Assembly (NCBI RefSeq): GCF_016617715.1
Contig: NZ_CP067225.1
Location: forward strand, 434,001-498,000
Direction of reading: 5' to 3'
DNA: 64,000 nucleotides
Source: Paracoccus sp. MC1862
GTDB lineage: Bacteria > Pseudomonadota > Alphaproteobacteria > Rhodobacterales > Rhodobacteraceae
Under the pieces are notes generated by a model that worked only from the letters and a program-made list of their open reading frames with translations, searched no databases and was not told the DNA's origin. A program made the position numbers and the translations under genes. This document shows positions 34,426 to 43,948 of this stretch, piece by piece; the first letter of the stretch is position 1, and each line of letters opens with the position of its first letter.

Positions 34426-34911
34426 GTGACGGGTTCCGCCGAAAAGGCCGAGCTGCTGGTCGGCGCGGCCGTCCTTGCGGTCGCGGCGGGATTCCTTGCC
34501 TGGTCCATGGGCGGCTGGGATCAGCGCGGGCAGGGCACCTATCCGCTGGTCGCGGCCTTCCCGAACGTGGACGGCGTCGAGCGCGGGACCGAGATCCGCC
34601 TGGCTGGCGTCCGCGTGGGCCGCGTGGCCGACGTGCGGCTGAATCCGCAGACCTATTACGCCGAGGCCGAGTTGCGGGTGCCCCAAAGCATCGAACTGCC
34701 CGTGGACAGCGCCGCGCTGATCCAGTCGGACGGGCTGCTGGGCGGCGCTTATATCGAACTGCGCCCCGGCGGGGCGGTCGAGACGCTCGCCCCCGGCGAC
34801 GAGATCGAGGATGTGCAGGGCGCGGTCAGCCTGCTGGGGCTGATGATGAAATTCGTGGACGCGCAGGCGAGCGATGCAGGGTCCGGCCCCGTGTCAGAGG
34901 CTCTGCCGTGA
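34426..34911 (+). CDS. mlaD: MlaD-like MCE-domain lipid transport protein
   Basis: Inner-membrane anchored periplasmic protein of the Mla retrograde phospholipid pathway that keeps outer-membrane lipid asymmetry. The 161-residue product has one N-terminal membrane helix (about 8-27) and a single MCE domain (PLVAAFPNVDGVERGTEIRLAGVRVGRV, then LGGAYIELRPGG). GTG start 3 bp after the NDUFA12 stop. The rest of mla is not here; this isolated placement with NDUFA12 and DUF2155 occurs in other Rhodobacterales. Confidence 0.88.
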   Translation: MTGSAEKAELLVGAAVLAVAAGFLAWSMGGWDQRGQGTYPLVAAFPNVDGVERGTEIRLAGVRVGRVADVRLNPQTYYAEAELRVPQSIELPVDSAALIQSDGLLGGAYIELRPGGAVETLAPGDEIEDVQGAVSLLGLMMKFVDAQASDAGSGPVSEALP

Positions 34912-35450
34912 TTCGCGCCGCACTGGCGCTGGCGCTGCTTGCCGCCGCTCCGGCCTTCGCCCAGAGCCGCGGCAATACCGACATCGCCCCCGGAACCCGC
35001 GCCGAAACCGTGGCCCCGCTGATCGAGGGCCAGATCGACCGCGGCGAAGGGGCGCTGCTGCGGGCGCTCGACAAGGTGTCGGGGCAAAGCACCGACCTGC
35101 CGCTGGCCGTGGGCGATTCCGTCACCTTCGGGCGGCTGGAGGTGCGGCTGGGTGAATGCCGCTATCCCGCGGCCGATCCCGAATCGGATGCCTTTGCGCA
35201 ACTGACCATCACCGATCGGCGCAGCCGCAGGGCGCTGTTCACCGGCTGGATGATCGCCTCGTCCCCCGCCATGTCGGCGCTGGATGACGCGCGGTATGAT
35301 GTCTGGGTTGTGTCCTGCAACGACGGCACCGGGCTGACGCGGCCCGACCTCACCTATGAGCCCGACACCGCCGAGCCGGAGGGCGGCGAGGGCATGGGTC
35401 CCGATGGCGACTTCGCCCCGGTCGAGGAGGAAGGCGAGGCCGGCGGTTGA
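34908..35450 (+). CDS. DUF2155 secreted protein
   Basis: Periplasmic protein of 180 residues and unknown function. It has a signal peptide (AALALALLAAAPAFAQ) and the DUF2155 domain (LRALDKVSGQSTDLPLAVGDSV, LEVRLGECRYP, ALFTGWMIASSPAMSALDDARYDVWVVSC). The two conserved cysteines could form a disulfide. The last ~40 residues are acidic and Gly-rich. GTG start overlaps the mlaD stop (GTGA). Its last 97 bp overlap the convergent aat gene. Confidence 0.88.
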   Translation: MIRAALALALLAAAPAFAQSRGNTDIAPGTRAETVAPLIEGQIDRGEGALLRALDKVSGQSTDLPLAVGDSVTFGRLEVRLGECRYPAADPESDAFAQLTITDRRSRRALFTGWMIASSPAMSALDDARYDVWVVSCNDGTGLTRPDLTYEPDTAEPEGGEGMGPDGDFAPVEEEGEAGG

Positions 35451-36067
35451 CGCAGGCTCGCCACCAGCGATTCGACCGGCCGCAGCGGGCGGGCACGGAA
35501 ATCGGCGGGCTTTTCCAGCGCTGTGGCAAGCCTTGCCTGATACTGCAGGCGGCTGATCTCGACACCCCCCATGCTGGCGAGATGCGGCGTCAGATACTGG
35601 GTATCGAACAGGGTGAAGCCGCAGCGCCTCAGATGATCGGAGATCCAGACCAGCGCCATCTTCGACCCGTCCCTTCGGGTCGAGAACATGCTTTCCCCGA
35701 AGAACGCGCCCGCCAGCGTCACCCCGAAGATACCGCCGGCAAGCTGGCCGTCCTGCATCACCGCTAGCGCATGGGCATGGCCGATCGCATGCAGGTCGCG
35801 GTATAGCCGGCGCAGGGGATCGTTGATCCAGGTTTCTGGCCTGTCGGCGCAGGCCGCCACGATGGCGTCGAAATCGGGGCGGGCGTCGGCGGTCCAGCCC
35901 CCGCGGGCAAGGCTGCGGATCAGCGAGCGCGAGGCATGGACCCGTCCCACCGGCAGGATGCCGCGGCGCGGGGGGTCGAACCAGTAAAGCTGCGGGTCGA
36001 TCGCCGAGCAGGCCATCGGGAAGACGCCGTTGGCATATCCCTTCAGCAGCATCCGGGCGGTCAGCAT
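35354..36067 (-). CDS. aat: Leucyl/phenylalanyl-tRNA-protein transferase
   Basis: Adds Leu or Phe to N-terminal Lys/Arg of proteins (bacterial N-degron pathway). The 237-residue product has LLKGYANGVFPMA, YWFDPPRRGILP, WINDPLRRLYRDLH, GGIFGVTLAGAFFGESMF and FDTQYLTPHLASMG. With bpt at 24 kb the window encodes both N-degron transferases. Its Ser/Pro-rich tail overlaps the 3' end of the DUF2155 gene by 97 bp. The start ATG 36067 matches homologues although its ribosome-binding site is poor. Confidence 0.94.
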   Translation of the reverse strand: MLTARMLLKGYANGVFPMACSAIDPQLYWFDPPRRGILPVGRVHASRSLIRSLARGGWTADARPDFDAIVAACADRPETWINDPLRRLYRDLHAIGHAHALAVMQDGQLAGGIFGVTLAGAFFGESMFSTRRDGSKMALVWISDHLRRCGFTLFDTQYLTPHLASMGGVEISRLQYQARLATALEKPADFRARPLRPVESLVASLRQPPASPSSSTGAKSPSGPMPSPPSGSAVSGS

Positions 36068-36182
36068 CGGGCCGGACTGCCCTTGATGCAGCGTCCGGCG
36101 CCTGCCGGCCCGGTCATGCGCCGCCGCCGGCCCGTGTTCCACCCGCTTGCAGGACCCTCCCGGGCAGTCCTGCGGCAGCCTG

Positions 36183-36551
36183 TCAATCCTGCGTGCTGAT
36201 CCACCAGACCGTCCCGTTCCCGTCGGCGATGCCGCCGCGCAGGTCGCCGTCGCCGGATCGTCCGGGTTCCGCCACCACCGTGCCGCCCGCGTCCCGTGCA
36301 CGCTGGAAAGCCGCAATCGCATTGGGCACATAGACATGGACATTCGAGTCGGGTGCATCGGCGACCTCGCCCATCATCACCACGCTTTCGTCGATCCGCG
36401 CCTCGGCGTGCATGATCCCGCCGCCCTCGCGCGGGATGACCCGCAGCCGTTCGGCACCGAAGACGGCCTGCAGGAAGGCGAGCGCCTGTTCCGCGTCCCG
36501 CACATGCAGATAAGGGCTGACGCTGCTGTATCCGTCCGGCTTCCACGACAT
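36183..36551 (-). CDS. VOC-family (glyoxalase/PhnB-like) protein
   Basis: Single vicinal-oxygen-chelate domain of 122 residues: YSSVSPYLHVRDAEQALAFL, FGAERLRVIPREGG, MHAEARIDESVVMMGE, VHVYVPNAIAAFQRARDAGG. Such proteins are metal-dependent enzymes or binding proteins of very varied function, so no substrate is proposed. AGAAGGA lies 7 nt before the ATG. It has its own promoter and sits between accC and aat, which are neighbours in many relatives. Confidence 0.88.
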   Translation of the reverse strand: MSWKPDGYSSVSPYLHVRDAEQALAFLQAVFGAERLRVIPREGGGIMHAEARIDESVVMMGEVADAPDSNVHVYVPNAIAAFQRARDAGGTVVAEPGRSGDGDLRGGIADGNGTVWWISTQD

Positions 36552-36581
36552 GGCGCGGTCCTTCTGCTGGAAGACCGGCAA

Positions 36582-36611
36582 AGGTTAGACCGGAACCTGC
36601 GGGGTGCACAA
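36582..36611 (-). promoter_or_regulatory. Predicted promoter of the VOC gene
   Basis: TTGTGC-N18-TAACCT, giving a leader of about 25 nt with AGAAGGA as ribosome-binding site. Confidence 0.45.
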
Positions 36612-36643
36612 TCAGGACCGCGCGCCCCGCCGTTCTGCGACAG

Positions 36644-37990
36644 TCAGCCGTAGGTCCGCGCCAGCCAGCGTTCCAGCCAGTGGATCGAATAGTCGCCGCG
36701 CTGGATGTCCGGTTCCTGCAGCAGCTCGTGGAACAGCGGAACGGTCGTGTCCACACCGTCCACGATCAGCTCGTTCAGCGCCCGGTTCAGCCGGGCCAGC
36801 GCCTCGGGCCGGTCGCGGCCATAGACGATCAGCTTGGCGATCAGGCTGTCGTAATAGGGCGGGATCGTGTAGCCGTCGTAGATCGCGGAATCCATCCGCA
36901 CGCCCAAGCCGCCCGGCGCGTGATACTGGGTGATCCGGCCGGGGCAGGGGCTGAAGTTCGGCAGGCGTTCCGCGTTGATCCGGGCCTCGATGGCATGGCC
37001 GCGGATCACCAGATCCTCCTGCCGGAAGCTCATCGGCTCGCCCGCGGCGACACGGATCTGTTCGCGCACCAGATCGACGCCGAAGATCGCCTCGGTCACG
37101 GGATGTTCCACCTGCAGGCGGGTGTTCATCTCGATGAAATAGAACTCGTCGTCCTCGAACAGGAACTCGATGGTGCCCGCGCCCGCATATTGCAGCCGCG
37201 ACATGGCGTCGGCGCAGATGGTGCCGATGCGGTCGCGCTGCTCGGCGGTGATGGTGGGTCCGGGCGCTTCCTCGAGGACCTTCTGGTGGCGGCGCTGCAG
37301 GGAACAGTCGCGCTCGCCCAGGTGGACGGCATTGCCGCGGCCGTCGCCGAAGACCTGGATCTCGATATGACGCGGGCGCTGCAGGTATTTCTCGACATAG
37401 ACCTCGTCATTGCCGAAGGCGGCCTTGGCCTCGGACCGCGCTGTGCGGAAGGCGACTTCCAGCGCGGTTTCGTCCAGCGCGACCTTCATGCCGCGCCCGC
37501 CGCCCCCGGCGGTGGCCTTGATGATGACCGGATAGCCCATCTCGGACGCCACCCGTTGCGCGGTCTCGAAATCGGGCACGCCGCCGTCGGACCCCGGCAC
37601 GACCGGGATGCCCAGCGCCTTGGCGGTTTCCTTTGCGGTGATCTTGTCACCCATCAGGCGGATATGTTCCGCCCGAGGGCCGATGAAGGTGAGGCCGTGG
37701 TCCTCGACCATCTGCACGAACTGGGCGTTTTCCGACAGGAAGCCGTAGCCCGGATGGATCGCCTGCGCGCCGGTGATCTCGCAGGCGGACACGATGGCGG
37801 GCATCGACAGGTAGGACAGGGACGAGGGCGGCGGACCGATGCAGATCGATTCGTCGGCCATGCGGACATGCATGGCGTCGCTGTCGGCGGTGGAATGGAC
37901 CGCGACCGAGGCGATGCCCATTTCCTGGCAGGCCCGGATGACCCGCAGCGCGATCTCGCCCCGGTTGGCGATCAGGATCTTGTCGAACAT
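36644..37990 (-). CDS. accC: Acetyl-CoA carboxylase, biotin carboxylase subunit
   Basis: ATP-dependent carboxylation of biotin on AccB, the first half-reaction of malonyl-CoA formation. The 448-residue product has [16 protein letters not shown], the glycine-rich ATP loop [30 protein letters not shown], and the catalytic region [14 protein letters not shown]. It follows accB by 4 bp. Confidence 0.98.
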   Translation of the reverse strand: MFDKILIANRGEIALRVIRACQEMGIASVAVHSTADSDAMHVRMADESICIGPPPSSLSYLSMPAIVSACEITGAQAIHPGYGFLSENAQFVQMVEDHGLTFIGPRAEHIRLMGDKITAKETAKALGIPVVPGSDGGVPDFETAQRVASEMGYPVIIKATAGGGGRGMKVALDETALEVAFRTARSEAKAAFGNDEVYVEKYLQRPRHIEIQVFGDGRGNAVHLGERDCSLQRRHQKVLEEAPGPTITAEQRDRIGTICADAMSRLQYAGAGTIEFLFEDDEFYFIEMNTRLQVEHPVTEAIFGVDLVREQIRVAAGEPMSFRQEDLVIRGHAIEARINAERLPNFSPCPGRITQYHAPGGLGVRMDSAIYDGYTIPPYYDSLIAKLIVYGRDRPEALARLNRALNELIVDGVDTTVPLFHELLQEPDIQRGDYSIHWLERWLARTYG

Positions 37991-37994
37991 CGCC

Positions 37995-38501
37995 TTACTC
38001 GACGATCATCAGGGGGGTGCCGAACTCGACGGGGGTGCCGTCCTCGACCAGCACCCGGCGCACCGTCCCGGCGCGGGGGGCGGGAATGTGGTTCATCGTC
38101 TTCATCGCCTCGACGATCATCAGCGTGTCGCCCTCGGCCACCGTCTGACCGATGGATACGAAGGGCGCGGCGTCCGGCTCGGCCGACAGATAGGCGGTGC
38201 CGACCATGGGCGAGGTCACGGCGCCCGGATGGCTGGCCGGATCGCCCGCACCCGCAGGCGCGGCGGCGGCGGGCTGGGCGGGGGGGGCGACGGGCGCGGG
38301 TAGCGCTTGCATCGGCGCAGCCGCGGCCTGGACGAGGACCTGCTTGCCATGCTTGGACAGCGACACGGTCAGGCGGTCGTTCTCGCCATATTCGCGCTTG
38401 ACCGAGATCTCGGTCAGCTCGTTGCGGTTCAGAAGCTCAGCCAGCGCCTGGATAAAGGCGGTGTCGCCCGCGTGATGCCGGGTCTGGTCGTTCTCGCTCA
38501 T
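37995..38501 (-). CDS. accB: Acetyl-CoA carboxylase, biotin carboxyl carrier protein
   Basis: Carries biotin between the carboxylase and transferase subunits. The 168-residue product ends in a biotinyl domain with the modified Lys134 in VEAMKTMN. An Ala/Pro-rich flexible linker (about 58-90) joins it to the N-terminal part. The probable -10 box TATAAC overlaps the stop codon of the upstream acyltransferase gene. Operon with accC. Confidence 0.98.
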   Translation of the reverse strand: MSENDQTRHHAGDTAFIQALAELLNRNELTEISVKREYGENDRLTVSLSKHGKQVLVQAAAAPMQALPAPVAPPAQPAAAAPAGAGDPASHPGAVTSPMVGTAYLSAEPDAAPFVSIGQTVAEGDTLMIVEAMKTMNHIPAPRAGTVRRVLVEDGTPVEFGTPLMIVE

Positions 38502-38532
38502 CTAAATCTCTGCCTTTGGGCCGTTCTGGGGT

Positions 38533-38550
38533 CGCGGCGTTTTCGCCGCG
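38533..38550 (-). other. Hairpin between the acyltransferase gene and accB
   Basis: Perfect 7-bp stem CGCGGCG/CGCCGCG with a 4-nt loop (AAAA on the minus strand), 2 bp after the acyltransferase stop and in the accB leader. No T-run on the minus strand. Confidence 0.5.
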
Positions 38551-38552
38551 CG

Positions 38553-39536
38553 TTATAAACCTTCGCGCGGCGCAAGGGAAACCGTTTCGGCCGAAGGCGC
38601 CGAGGGACCACCCGCCAGGGGCGTGTCGTCATCGCTGTCGGGCCGTCCGGACAGGTCCTTCCAGCGCCTGTGAATCCAGAGCCACTGGTCCATATGCGCG
38701 CGCACCCGCCGTTCCAGGTCGTCGTTCAGCACCTGCATCATGGTTTCCGGGTCAGTGGGCGGCACCGGCTCGCCCACCTCGACGCGGAAGCTCAGCCCGT
38801 CGGGCTGGCGGATGGCTGCGACGGGGACCAGCAGCGCCCCATAGCGCAGCGCGAGTTCCGCCGGGGTCAGGACAGTCTGGCTGGGCAGGCCGAAGAACCG
38901 CAGCGTCGCGCCGTGGCGGTCATACTGGTCAAAGCCGAGGCACAGCATCCCGCCCCCCCGCAGGAACCGCAGCATCCCCACCAGCCCGGTGCGTCCCCGG
39001 GGGAACAGCGGCTGAGAGATCGCCTCGATCGCAGGGACGTAGTGACGGTTGAAGGCCCGGTTGTTCATCGGGCGATAAAGCGCGCCGATGCTCCAGCCGC
39101 GCGCCGCCAGCGCCACCCGCATGGCGTCGTAGTTGCCGAAATGCGCGCAGGCGAGGACAGCGGGCCGCCCTGCCGCCGCCGCCTGTTCCAGCGCGGGCAG
39201 GCCGGGGCCGGCCAGGCGGTCCTTTGCGCCGACGCGGGCGGTGAACTCGGTGCCCGAGTAGGTTTCGATCAGGGCGCGGCCGGCATTATCTGGGACGGCG
39301 CGGGTCAGGCGGCGCACCTCGGCCGGGGTCAGGTCGGGACGGGCGAGCGCGAGGTTGTCGCGGATGCGCCGGCGCCAGCCCGCGAGCGGGGCGACCAGAT
39401 AGGCGAAGGCCCAGCCCATTGCCGGCACCCGGCGGCGATAGGGCATCAGCCGGAAGACGCCGACGAGCAGCCGGAAGGCGCCGCTTGTCAGCCGGTCCGA
39501 CAGGGGAATGGGCGGTTCCTCAGGCGTCTGTGTCAT
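38553..39536 (-). CDS. LpxL/HtrB-like lysophospholipid (lipid A) acyltransferase
   Basis: Inner-membrane acyltransferase of 327 residues from the LpxL/LpxM superfamily, likely adding a secondary acyl chain to lipid A or a related lipid. The HX4D catalytic motif is HFGNYD (in LACAHFGNYDAMRV), followed by YRPMNNRAFNRHY and FLRGGGMLCLGFDQYDRHG. One N-terminal hydrophobic segment is seen. The ATG overlaps the EamA stop (ATGA). The exact acceptor is uncertain; the C-terminal 25 residues are low-complexity. Confidence 0.85.
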   Translation of the reverse strand: MTQTPEEPPIPLSDRLTSGAFRLLVGVFRLMPYRRRVPAMGWAFAYLVAPLAGWRRRIRDNLALARPDLTPAEVRRLTRAVPDNAGRALIETYSGTEFTARVGAKDRLAGPGLPALEQAAAAGRPAVLACAHFGNYDAMRVALAARGWSIGALYRPMNNRAFNRHYVPAIEAISQPLFPRGRTGLVGMLRFLRGGGMLCLGFDQYDRHGATLRFFGLPSQTVLTPAELALRYGALLVPVAAIRQPDGLSFRVEVGEPVPPTDPETMMQVLNDDLERRVRAHMDQWLWIHRRWKDLSGRPDSDDDTPLAGGPSAPSAETVSLAPREGL

Positions 39537-40444
39537 GGCTTTGATCCGTGGGTGGCCTGCGCCTCTCGCGCCCAGACGTAAAGTCCCGCCGCCACGATGA
39601 TGCAGGCCCCGGTGACGGTCCAGCCATCCGGCACCGCGCCGAAGAACAGCCAGCCCCAGAGCGCGGCCCAGATCAGCCCGGTATAGCCGAACGGGGCGAT
39701 GGCGCCGGCCTCGGCCATGGCGAAGGCCCGGATCAGCAGCGCCTGGGCCAGCGTGCCGAACAGGCCCAGCGCCACAAAAGCCCAGATGTCGCCAGGGGCG
39801 ATGGGCTGCCAGACGAAGGGGGCGACCAGCGAGGCGCCGATCGTTGCCACCCCGGTGGACCACAGGATCGAGGTCGCGATGCCGTCGCCGCGCACCATCC
39901 GCGTCATGATCGCGCCCGCCGCGTAGCTGACCGCCCCCAGCAGCGGCAGCAGGGCGGCGGGCTGAAAGACGCCCGCGCCGGGGCGGATCACGATCATCGC
40001 GCCCGCCAGCGCGACGGTGATGCCGGCGATGCGGCGCGGGCCGATGCTTTCCCCGAGGAACAGCGCCGCGCCCAGCGTGATGAGGACCGGATTGATGTCC
40101 ATGATCGCCGTCGCCTCGGCCAGCCCGATGAACTGCAGCGCGGTGAAGAACAGCCCGATAGAGGCAAGCTGCGTCAGCCCCCGTCCTACCTGCAGCAGGG
40201 GCGAGGCCGAGCGGACGACCCGCCGCAGCCGGGGCGCCAGCACCAGCAGGACGATGCCGAGGTTCAGCGCCATGCGGCACCAGACGATCTGGCCGGGGTG
40301 GTAGCCGGCTTGCGTCAGGTGCTTGCCGGTCGCGTCCATAAGCGTGAACAGGAAGACCGAGCCGAGCAGTGCGAGGATGCCCAGCGATTGCTGCGACGCT
40401 TTCGGTCGCGCCGCCGGAAGCGGTTCGGGCTGCAGGGTTGCCAT
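39533..40444 (-). CDS. EamA/DMT-family transporter
   Basis: Ten-helix membrane permease of 303 residues with two EamA repeats (LLGSVFLFTLMDATGKHLTQAG; AIMDINPVLITLGAALFLGE; FGYTGLIWAALWGWLFFGAVP). Substrate unknown; relatives export metabolites such as amino acids. The start ATG 40444 (MATLQPEPL) was preferred to a longer frame that reads through a dispersed repeat. It is translationally coupled to the LpxL-like gene downstream. Confidence 0.9.
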   Translation of the reverse strand: MATLQPEPLPAARPKASQQSLGILALLGSVFLFTLMDATGKHLTQAGYHPGQIVWCRMALNLGIVLLVLAPRLRRVVRSASPLLQVGRGLTQLASIGLFFTALQFIGLAEATAIMDINPVLITLGAALFLGESIGPRRIAGITVALAGAMIVIRPGAGVFQPAALLPLLGAVSYAAGAIMTRMVRGDGIATSILWSTGVATIGASLVAPFVWQPIAPGDIWAFVALGLFGTLAQALLIRAFAMAEAGAIAPFGYTGLIWAALWGWLFFGAVPDGWTVTGACIIVAAGLYVWAREAQATHGSKP

Positions 40445-40487
40445 CAGGGGGAATCCCTGCGCCCGGTTGATCTGCCGGACGCTCCGC

Positions 40488-40512
40488 GGGGGATATTTGG
40501 GGCCGAAAGACA
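40488..40512 (+). repeat. Intergenic repeat copy 5
   Basis: GGGGGATATTTG-GGGCCG-AAAGACAA. It is the only copy whose orientation does not match the gene ending before it (tkt, minus strand). Short inverted arms GCTCC/GGAGC flank it. Confidence 0.55.
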
Positions 40513-40556
40513 ACCCGGAGCGCAGGGGGCCGCGCGGCCGGGCTGCGATGCATGTC

Positions 40557-42578
40557 TCACAGCAGCGCCTTGACCTTTGCCACCGCGGCCTCGGGGGTGA
40601 TGCCGAACTCCTTGTAGAGCCTATCGGCGGGAGCGGAGGCGCCGAAGCCGGTCATGCCGATGAAGTCCTGACGCTTCCAGTCGCCGCGCTCGCCCATGAG
40701 CAGCCAGTCCCAAGGCTGGCGGACGGCGGCCTCGATGGCGACGCGGACGGGGCCTTCGGGCAAGACTTCCGCGCGGTAGCCCTCGGGCTGGTCGCGGAAC
40801 AGCTCCATGCAGGGGACCGAGACGACGCGGGTGGGGGTGCCATCGGCTTCCAGCGCCTCGGCGGCCTTGAGGGCGATTTCCACCTCGGAGCCGGAGGCCA
40901 TCAGGACCGCCTTGGGCTGGGTGGAGGCTTCGCGAAGGATGTAGGCGCCCTTGGCGGTCAGGTTCTCGGGCGTATGTTCCATGCGAACGGTCGGCAGGTT
41001 CTGCCGCGACAAGGCGAGGACCGAAGGCGTCAAGTCGGTGGTCAGCGCCAGTTCCCAGGCCTCGGCGGTTTCCACCAGATCGGCAGGGCGGAAGGTCCAG
41101 GTGTTGGGCGTGGCGCGCAGCATGGCCAGGTGCTCGACCGGCTGGTGGGTCGGGCCATCCTCGCCAAGGCCGATGGAATCATGGGTCATTACATAGACGA
41201 CCGGCACGCCCATCAGCGCCGACAGCCGCATCGCGCCGCGCATGTAGTCGGTGAACACGAGGAAGGTGCCGCCATAGGGGCGGAAGCCGCCGTGCAGGGC
41301 GAGGCCGTTCATCGCGGCGGCCATGCCGTGTTCGCGGATGCCCCAGTGGACATAACGGCCTGCGCGGTTCTGGGCGTCGAAGATGCCGAGGTCGCGGGTC
41401 TTGGTGTTGTTGGACCCCGTCAGGTCCGCCGAGCCGCCGATGGTTTCGGGCAGGATCGGATTGACGACCTCCAGCACCATCTCTGACGCCTTGCGGGTCG
41501 CGACCTTGGGTTGCTCGGCGCTGGCTTTCTCCTTCAGGGCGGTGATGGCGGGAGCGAGCGCCTCGTTCGGCTCTCCGGCCACGCGCGAGGCGAAGGCGTT
41601 GCGCTGGGCGTCGGGCAGGGCGTCCACCCGGGCGTTCCAAGCCTTGCGGTCGGCGGCACCGCGCGCGCCGATCTCGCGCCAGCGGGCGACCAACTCGTCG
41701 GGCAGCTCGAAGGGCTTGTGTTCCCAAGCGTAAGCCAGGCGGGTGGCCGCGATCTCCTCGGCCCCCAGCGGCGAGCCGTGGACGCCCGAGGTGCCGCCCT
41801 TCTTGGCCGAGCCATAGCCGATGGTGGTGTTGCAGGCGACCAGCACCGGGCGGCCGTCGTCCTCTTTCGCGGCGGTCAGCACGCGGTCGATGTCGGCCGG
41901 GTCATGGCCGTCGCAGGACAGCGTCCGCCAGCCCGCCGCCTCGAAGCGCTTGAGCTGGTCGGTCGAATCCGACAGCGACACCGCGCCGTCGATGGTGATC
42001 TTGTTGTCGTCCCACAGGACGATCAGGCGACCGAGGCGCAGGTGCCCGGCAAGGGTGATCGCCTCCTGGCTGATGCCTTCCATCAGGCAGCCGTCGCCGG
42101 CGATGACCCAGGTGCGGTGGTCGCACAGTTCCTCGCCGAACTCGGCGCGCATCTTGGCCTCGGCCATCGCGAAGCCGACCGAGGTCGCAAGGCCCTGGCC
42201 CAAGGGGCCAGTGGTGGTCTCCACGCCCTCGGCATGGCCATACTCCGGGTGGCCCGCCGTCGCCGCGCCCCATTGGCGGAAGTTGCGGATCTGGTCGAGC
42301 GTCATCTGCTCGAACCCCGTCAGGTGCAGCAGCGAATAGATCAGCATGGAGCCGTGGCCCGCCGACAGGATGAAGCGGTCGCGGTCGAACCAGTGAGGCG
42401 CCGAGGCGTCGAACTTGAGGTGCTTGCCCCACAGCACGGTCGCCACGTCGGCCATGCCCATGGGCATTCCCGGATGGCCCGAGTTCGCGGCCTCGACCGC
42501 GTCCATCGACAGCACGCGGATCGCGCTGGCGAGGTTCCAGTGGTCGGGATCGGCAAGGCGGCGCGCGGTAAGAGGCAT
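40557..42578 (-). CDS. tkt: Transketolase
   Basis: TPP enzyme of the pentose phosphate pathway and, where present, the Calvin cycle. The 673-residue product has [31 protein letters not shown], the TPP motif [13 protein letters not shown], and [19 protein letters not shown]. The start ATG 42578 has GGAG about 8 nt upstream and a good promoter just before it. No gap or cbb genes are adjacent. Confidence 0.97.
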   Translation of the reverse strand: MPLTARRLADPDHWNLASAIRVLSMDAVEAANSGHPGMPMGMADVATVLWGKHLKFDASAPHWFDRDRFILSAGHGSMLIYSLLHLTGFEQMTLDQIRNFRQWGAATAGHPEYGHAEGVETTTGPLGQGLATSVGFAMAEAKMRAEFGEELCDHRTWVIAGDGCLMEGISQEAITLAGHLRLGRLIVLWDDNKITIDGAVSLSDSTDQLKRFEAAGWRTLSCDGHDPADIDRVLTAAKEDDGRPVLVACNTTIGYGSAKKGGTSGVHGSPLGAEEIAATRLAYAWEHKPFELPDELVARWREIGARGAADRKAWNARVDALPDAQRNAFASRVAGEPNEALAPAITALKEKASAEQPKVATRKASEMVLEVVNPILPETIGGSADLTGSNNTKTRDLGIFDAQNRAGRYVHWGIREHGMAAAMNGLALHGGFRPYGGTFLVFTDYMRGAMRLSALMGVPVVYVMTHDSIGLGEDGPTHQPVEHLAMLRATPNTWTFRPADLVETAEAWELALTTDLTPSVLALSRQNLPTVRMEHTPENLTAKGAYILREASTQPKAVLMASGSEVEIALKAAEALEADGTPTRVVSVPCMELFRDQPEGYRAEVLPEGPVRVAIEAAVRQPWDWLLMGERGDWKRQDFIGMTGFGASAPADRLYKEFGITPEAAVAKVKALL

Positions 42579-42943
42579 GGGGCGGCTCCGGGGTTCAGGG
42601 GTTGGCAGGGTGATAGGCATCGACCGGACGGGTTGCAAGCTGCGGGCGGCGGCTGACGTGGCGGTCCCGGACGGGGGCAATGCCCGGCAGGTCCCGGCAT
42701 GGCTATCCGAATGCACCTTATCGATCCCTTCCAACGGCGGGATGATCAGGAGAGCGGTTTTCAAACGGGCTTGCCGCTGCCCATTCGGAAGCGCCGAGCA
42801 ATTTCATGGCGAAAGACTGAAGGACGTGGTGGTTGCCGCAAGTTCAGGCGGCCGATGCAGTTGTTCTTCCCGCCCGCAGCCAATCTGATGCGGCGCAAGC
42901 GAGGACTGCGGCGCAAGCGGAGACGCCCCTTGGCATCATTCAC
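42579..42943. other. 365-bp intergenic region upstream of tkt
   Basis: Contains the tkt promoter at its left end. The rest, up to the xerD stop, holds only short Arg-rich reading frames on both strands without ribosome-binding sites; I see no terminator, repeat or RNA gene that I can support. Confidence 0.5.
42610..42638 (-). promoter_or_regulatory. Predicted tkt promoter
   Basis: TTGCAA-N17-TATCAC on the minus strand, leader about 25 nt. Confidence 0.55.
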
Positions 42944-43948
42944 CTATGAAAATGATGAATGGCGGCGGGCGAGCGGATGGTGGTTCAGCACCAGTTCGCG
43001 CATCCGCTCGTCGAGGACATGGGTGTAGATTTCCGTCGTGCCGAGGTCGGCGTGGCCCAGCAGGGTCTGGATCGCCCGCAGGTCGGCCCCGCCTTCCAGC
43101 AGATGCGTGGCGAAAGCGTGGCGCAGGACATGGGGCGTGACCTTGCCCGGCGGCAGGCCAGCCGCCGCCGCCAGATTCGCAAGCATCCCGTGGAAGGCCT
43201 GCCGGGTCATGTGGCCGGCGGCTCCGGCGGCGGGGAAAAGCCAGCGTGCGCCCTTGCCCGCGACCAGCCTTCCCAAGGCGCTGCCGGCGGGGGCTGCGTC
43301 GCGCAGGACCAGCCAGCGGGCAACGGCCGCGCGGGCGGGGCCGGTCAGTGGGACCATGCGCTCGCGCCCGCCCTTGCCGCGGATCAGCAGCAGTTCCGGG
43401 TCGCCCCGCAGGGCGGCCACGGGCAGCGAGACCAGTTCGCTGACCCGCATCCCGGTCGCATAGATCAGCTCCATCGCGGCGGTGTTGCGGGCGCGGTCCT
43501 CGGGCGAGGCCCCATGCGTCGGGACGATGTCGAGCAGCCTGCCGACCTCGGCCTGGCTCAGCACCTTGGGCAGCCGCTGGCCGCGGCCGGGGCCGGAGAG
43601 GCGGATGGCGGGGTCATCCTCGCGCCAGTTCTCGTCCAGGGCGAAGCGGGTGAACTGGCGGATCGCAGAGAGCCTGCGGGCACGGGTTGCGCGGGACAGG
43701 CCCTCGGCGTCGCAAGCCGACAGATAAGCCTCGATGTCCTCGCGCGTCATGGTGGTCAGGCTTATCCCCTGCCGCGCGGCCCATGCGGCGAGGTCGGCAA
43801 GGTCGCGCCCATAAGCCAGCAGCGTATTGTGCGCCGCCCCCGCCTCGGCCGCCTGCGCGTCGAGAAAGGCGCCGATGCGCCGCAGGTCCTCGACCGCGCC
43901 CTTGTCCTGCCGCGCGGGCGGACGGCCGGGGCGGCGCGGGCCGCTCAT
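42944..43948 (-). CDS. xerD: Tyrosine recombinase XerD
   Basis: Site-specific recombinase that, with XerC, resolves chromosome dimers at dif under FtsK control. The 334-residue product has an N-terminal SAM-like domain (about 20-108) and a catalytic domain with Arg168 (GMRVSEL), Lys192 (RGKGGRERM), His273 and Arg276 ([10 protein letters not shown]), His299 (LGHADLG) and nucleophile Tyr308 (EIYTHV). The N-terminus has a basic Pro-rich extension. ATGA overlap with the upstream unknown gene. Chromosomal context and no att sites favour XerD over a phage integrase. Confidence 0.93.
   Translation of the reverse strand: MSGPRRPGRPPARQDKGAVEDLRRIGAFLDAQAAEAGAAHNTLLAYGRDLADLAAWAARQGISLTTMTREDIEAYLSACDAEGLSRATRARRLSAIRQFTRFALDENWREDDPAIRLSGPGRGQRLPKVLSQAEVGRLLDIVPTHGASPEDRARNTAAMELIYATGMRVSELVSLPVAALRGDPELLLIRGKGGRERMVPLTGPARAAVARWLVLRDAAPAGSALGRLVAGKGARWLFPAAGAAGHMTRQAFHGMLANLAAAAGLPPGKVTPHVLRHAFATHLLEGGADLRAIQTLLGHADLGTTEIYTHVLDERMRELVLNHHPLARRHSSFS

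Noticed and set aside
42761..42943. 60-codon Arg-rich frame (minus) and an overlapping plus-strand frame upstream of tkt
   Set aside because: No ribosome-binding site and no similarity to known proteins; Arg-rich composition is usual for random frames at this GC content.
42944..43948. xerD as the integrase of a mobile element
   Set aside because: It is embedded in core genes, is coupled to conserved-looking neighbours and shows no flanking attachment repeats or tRNA.
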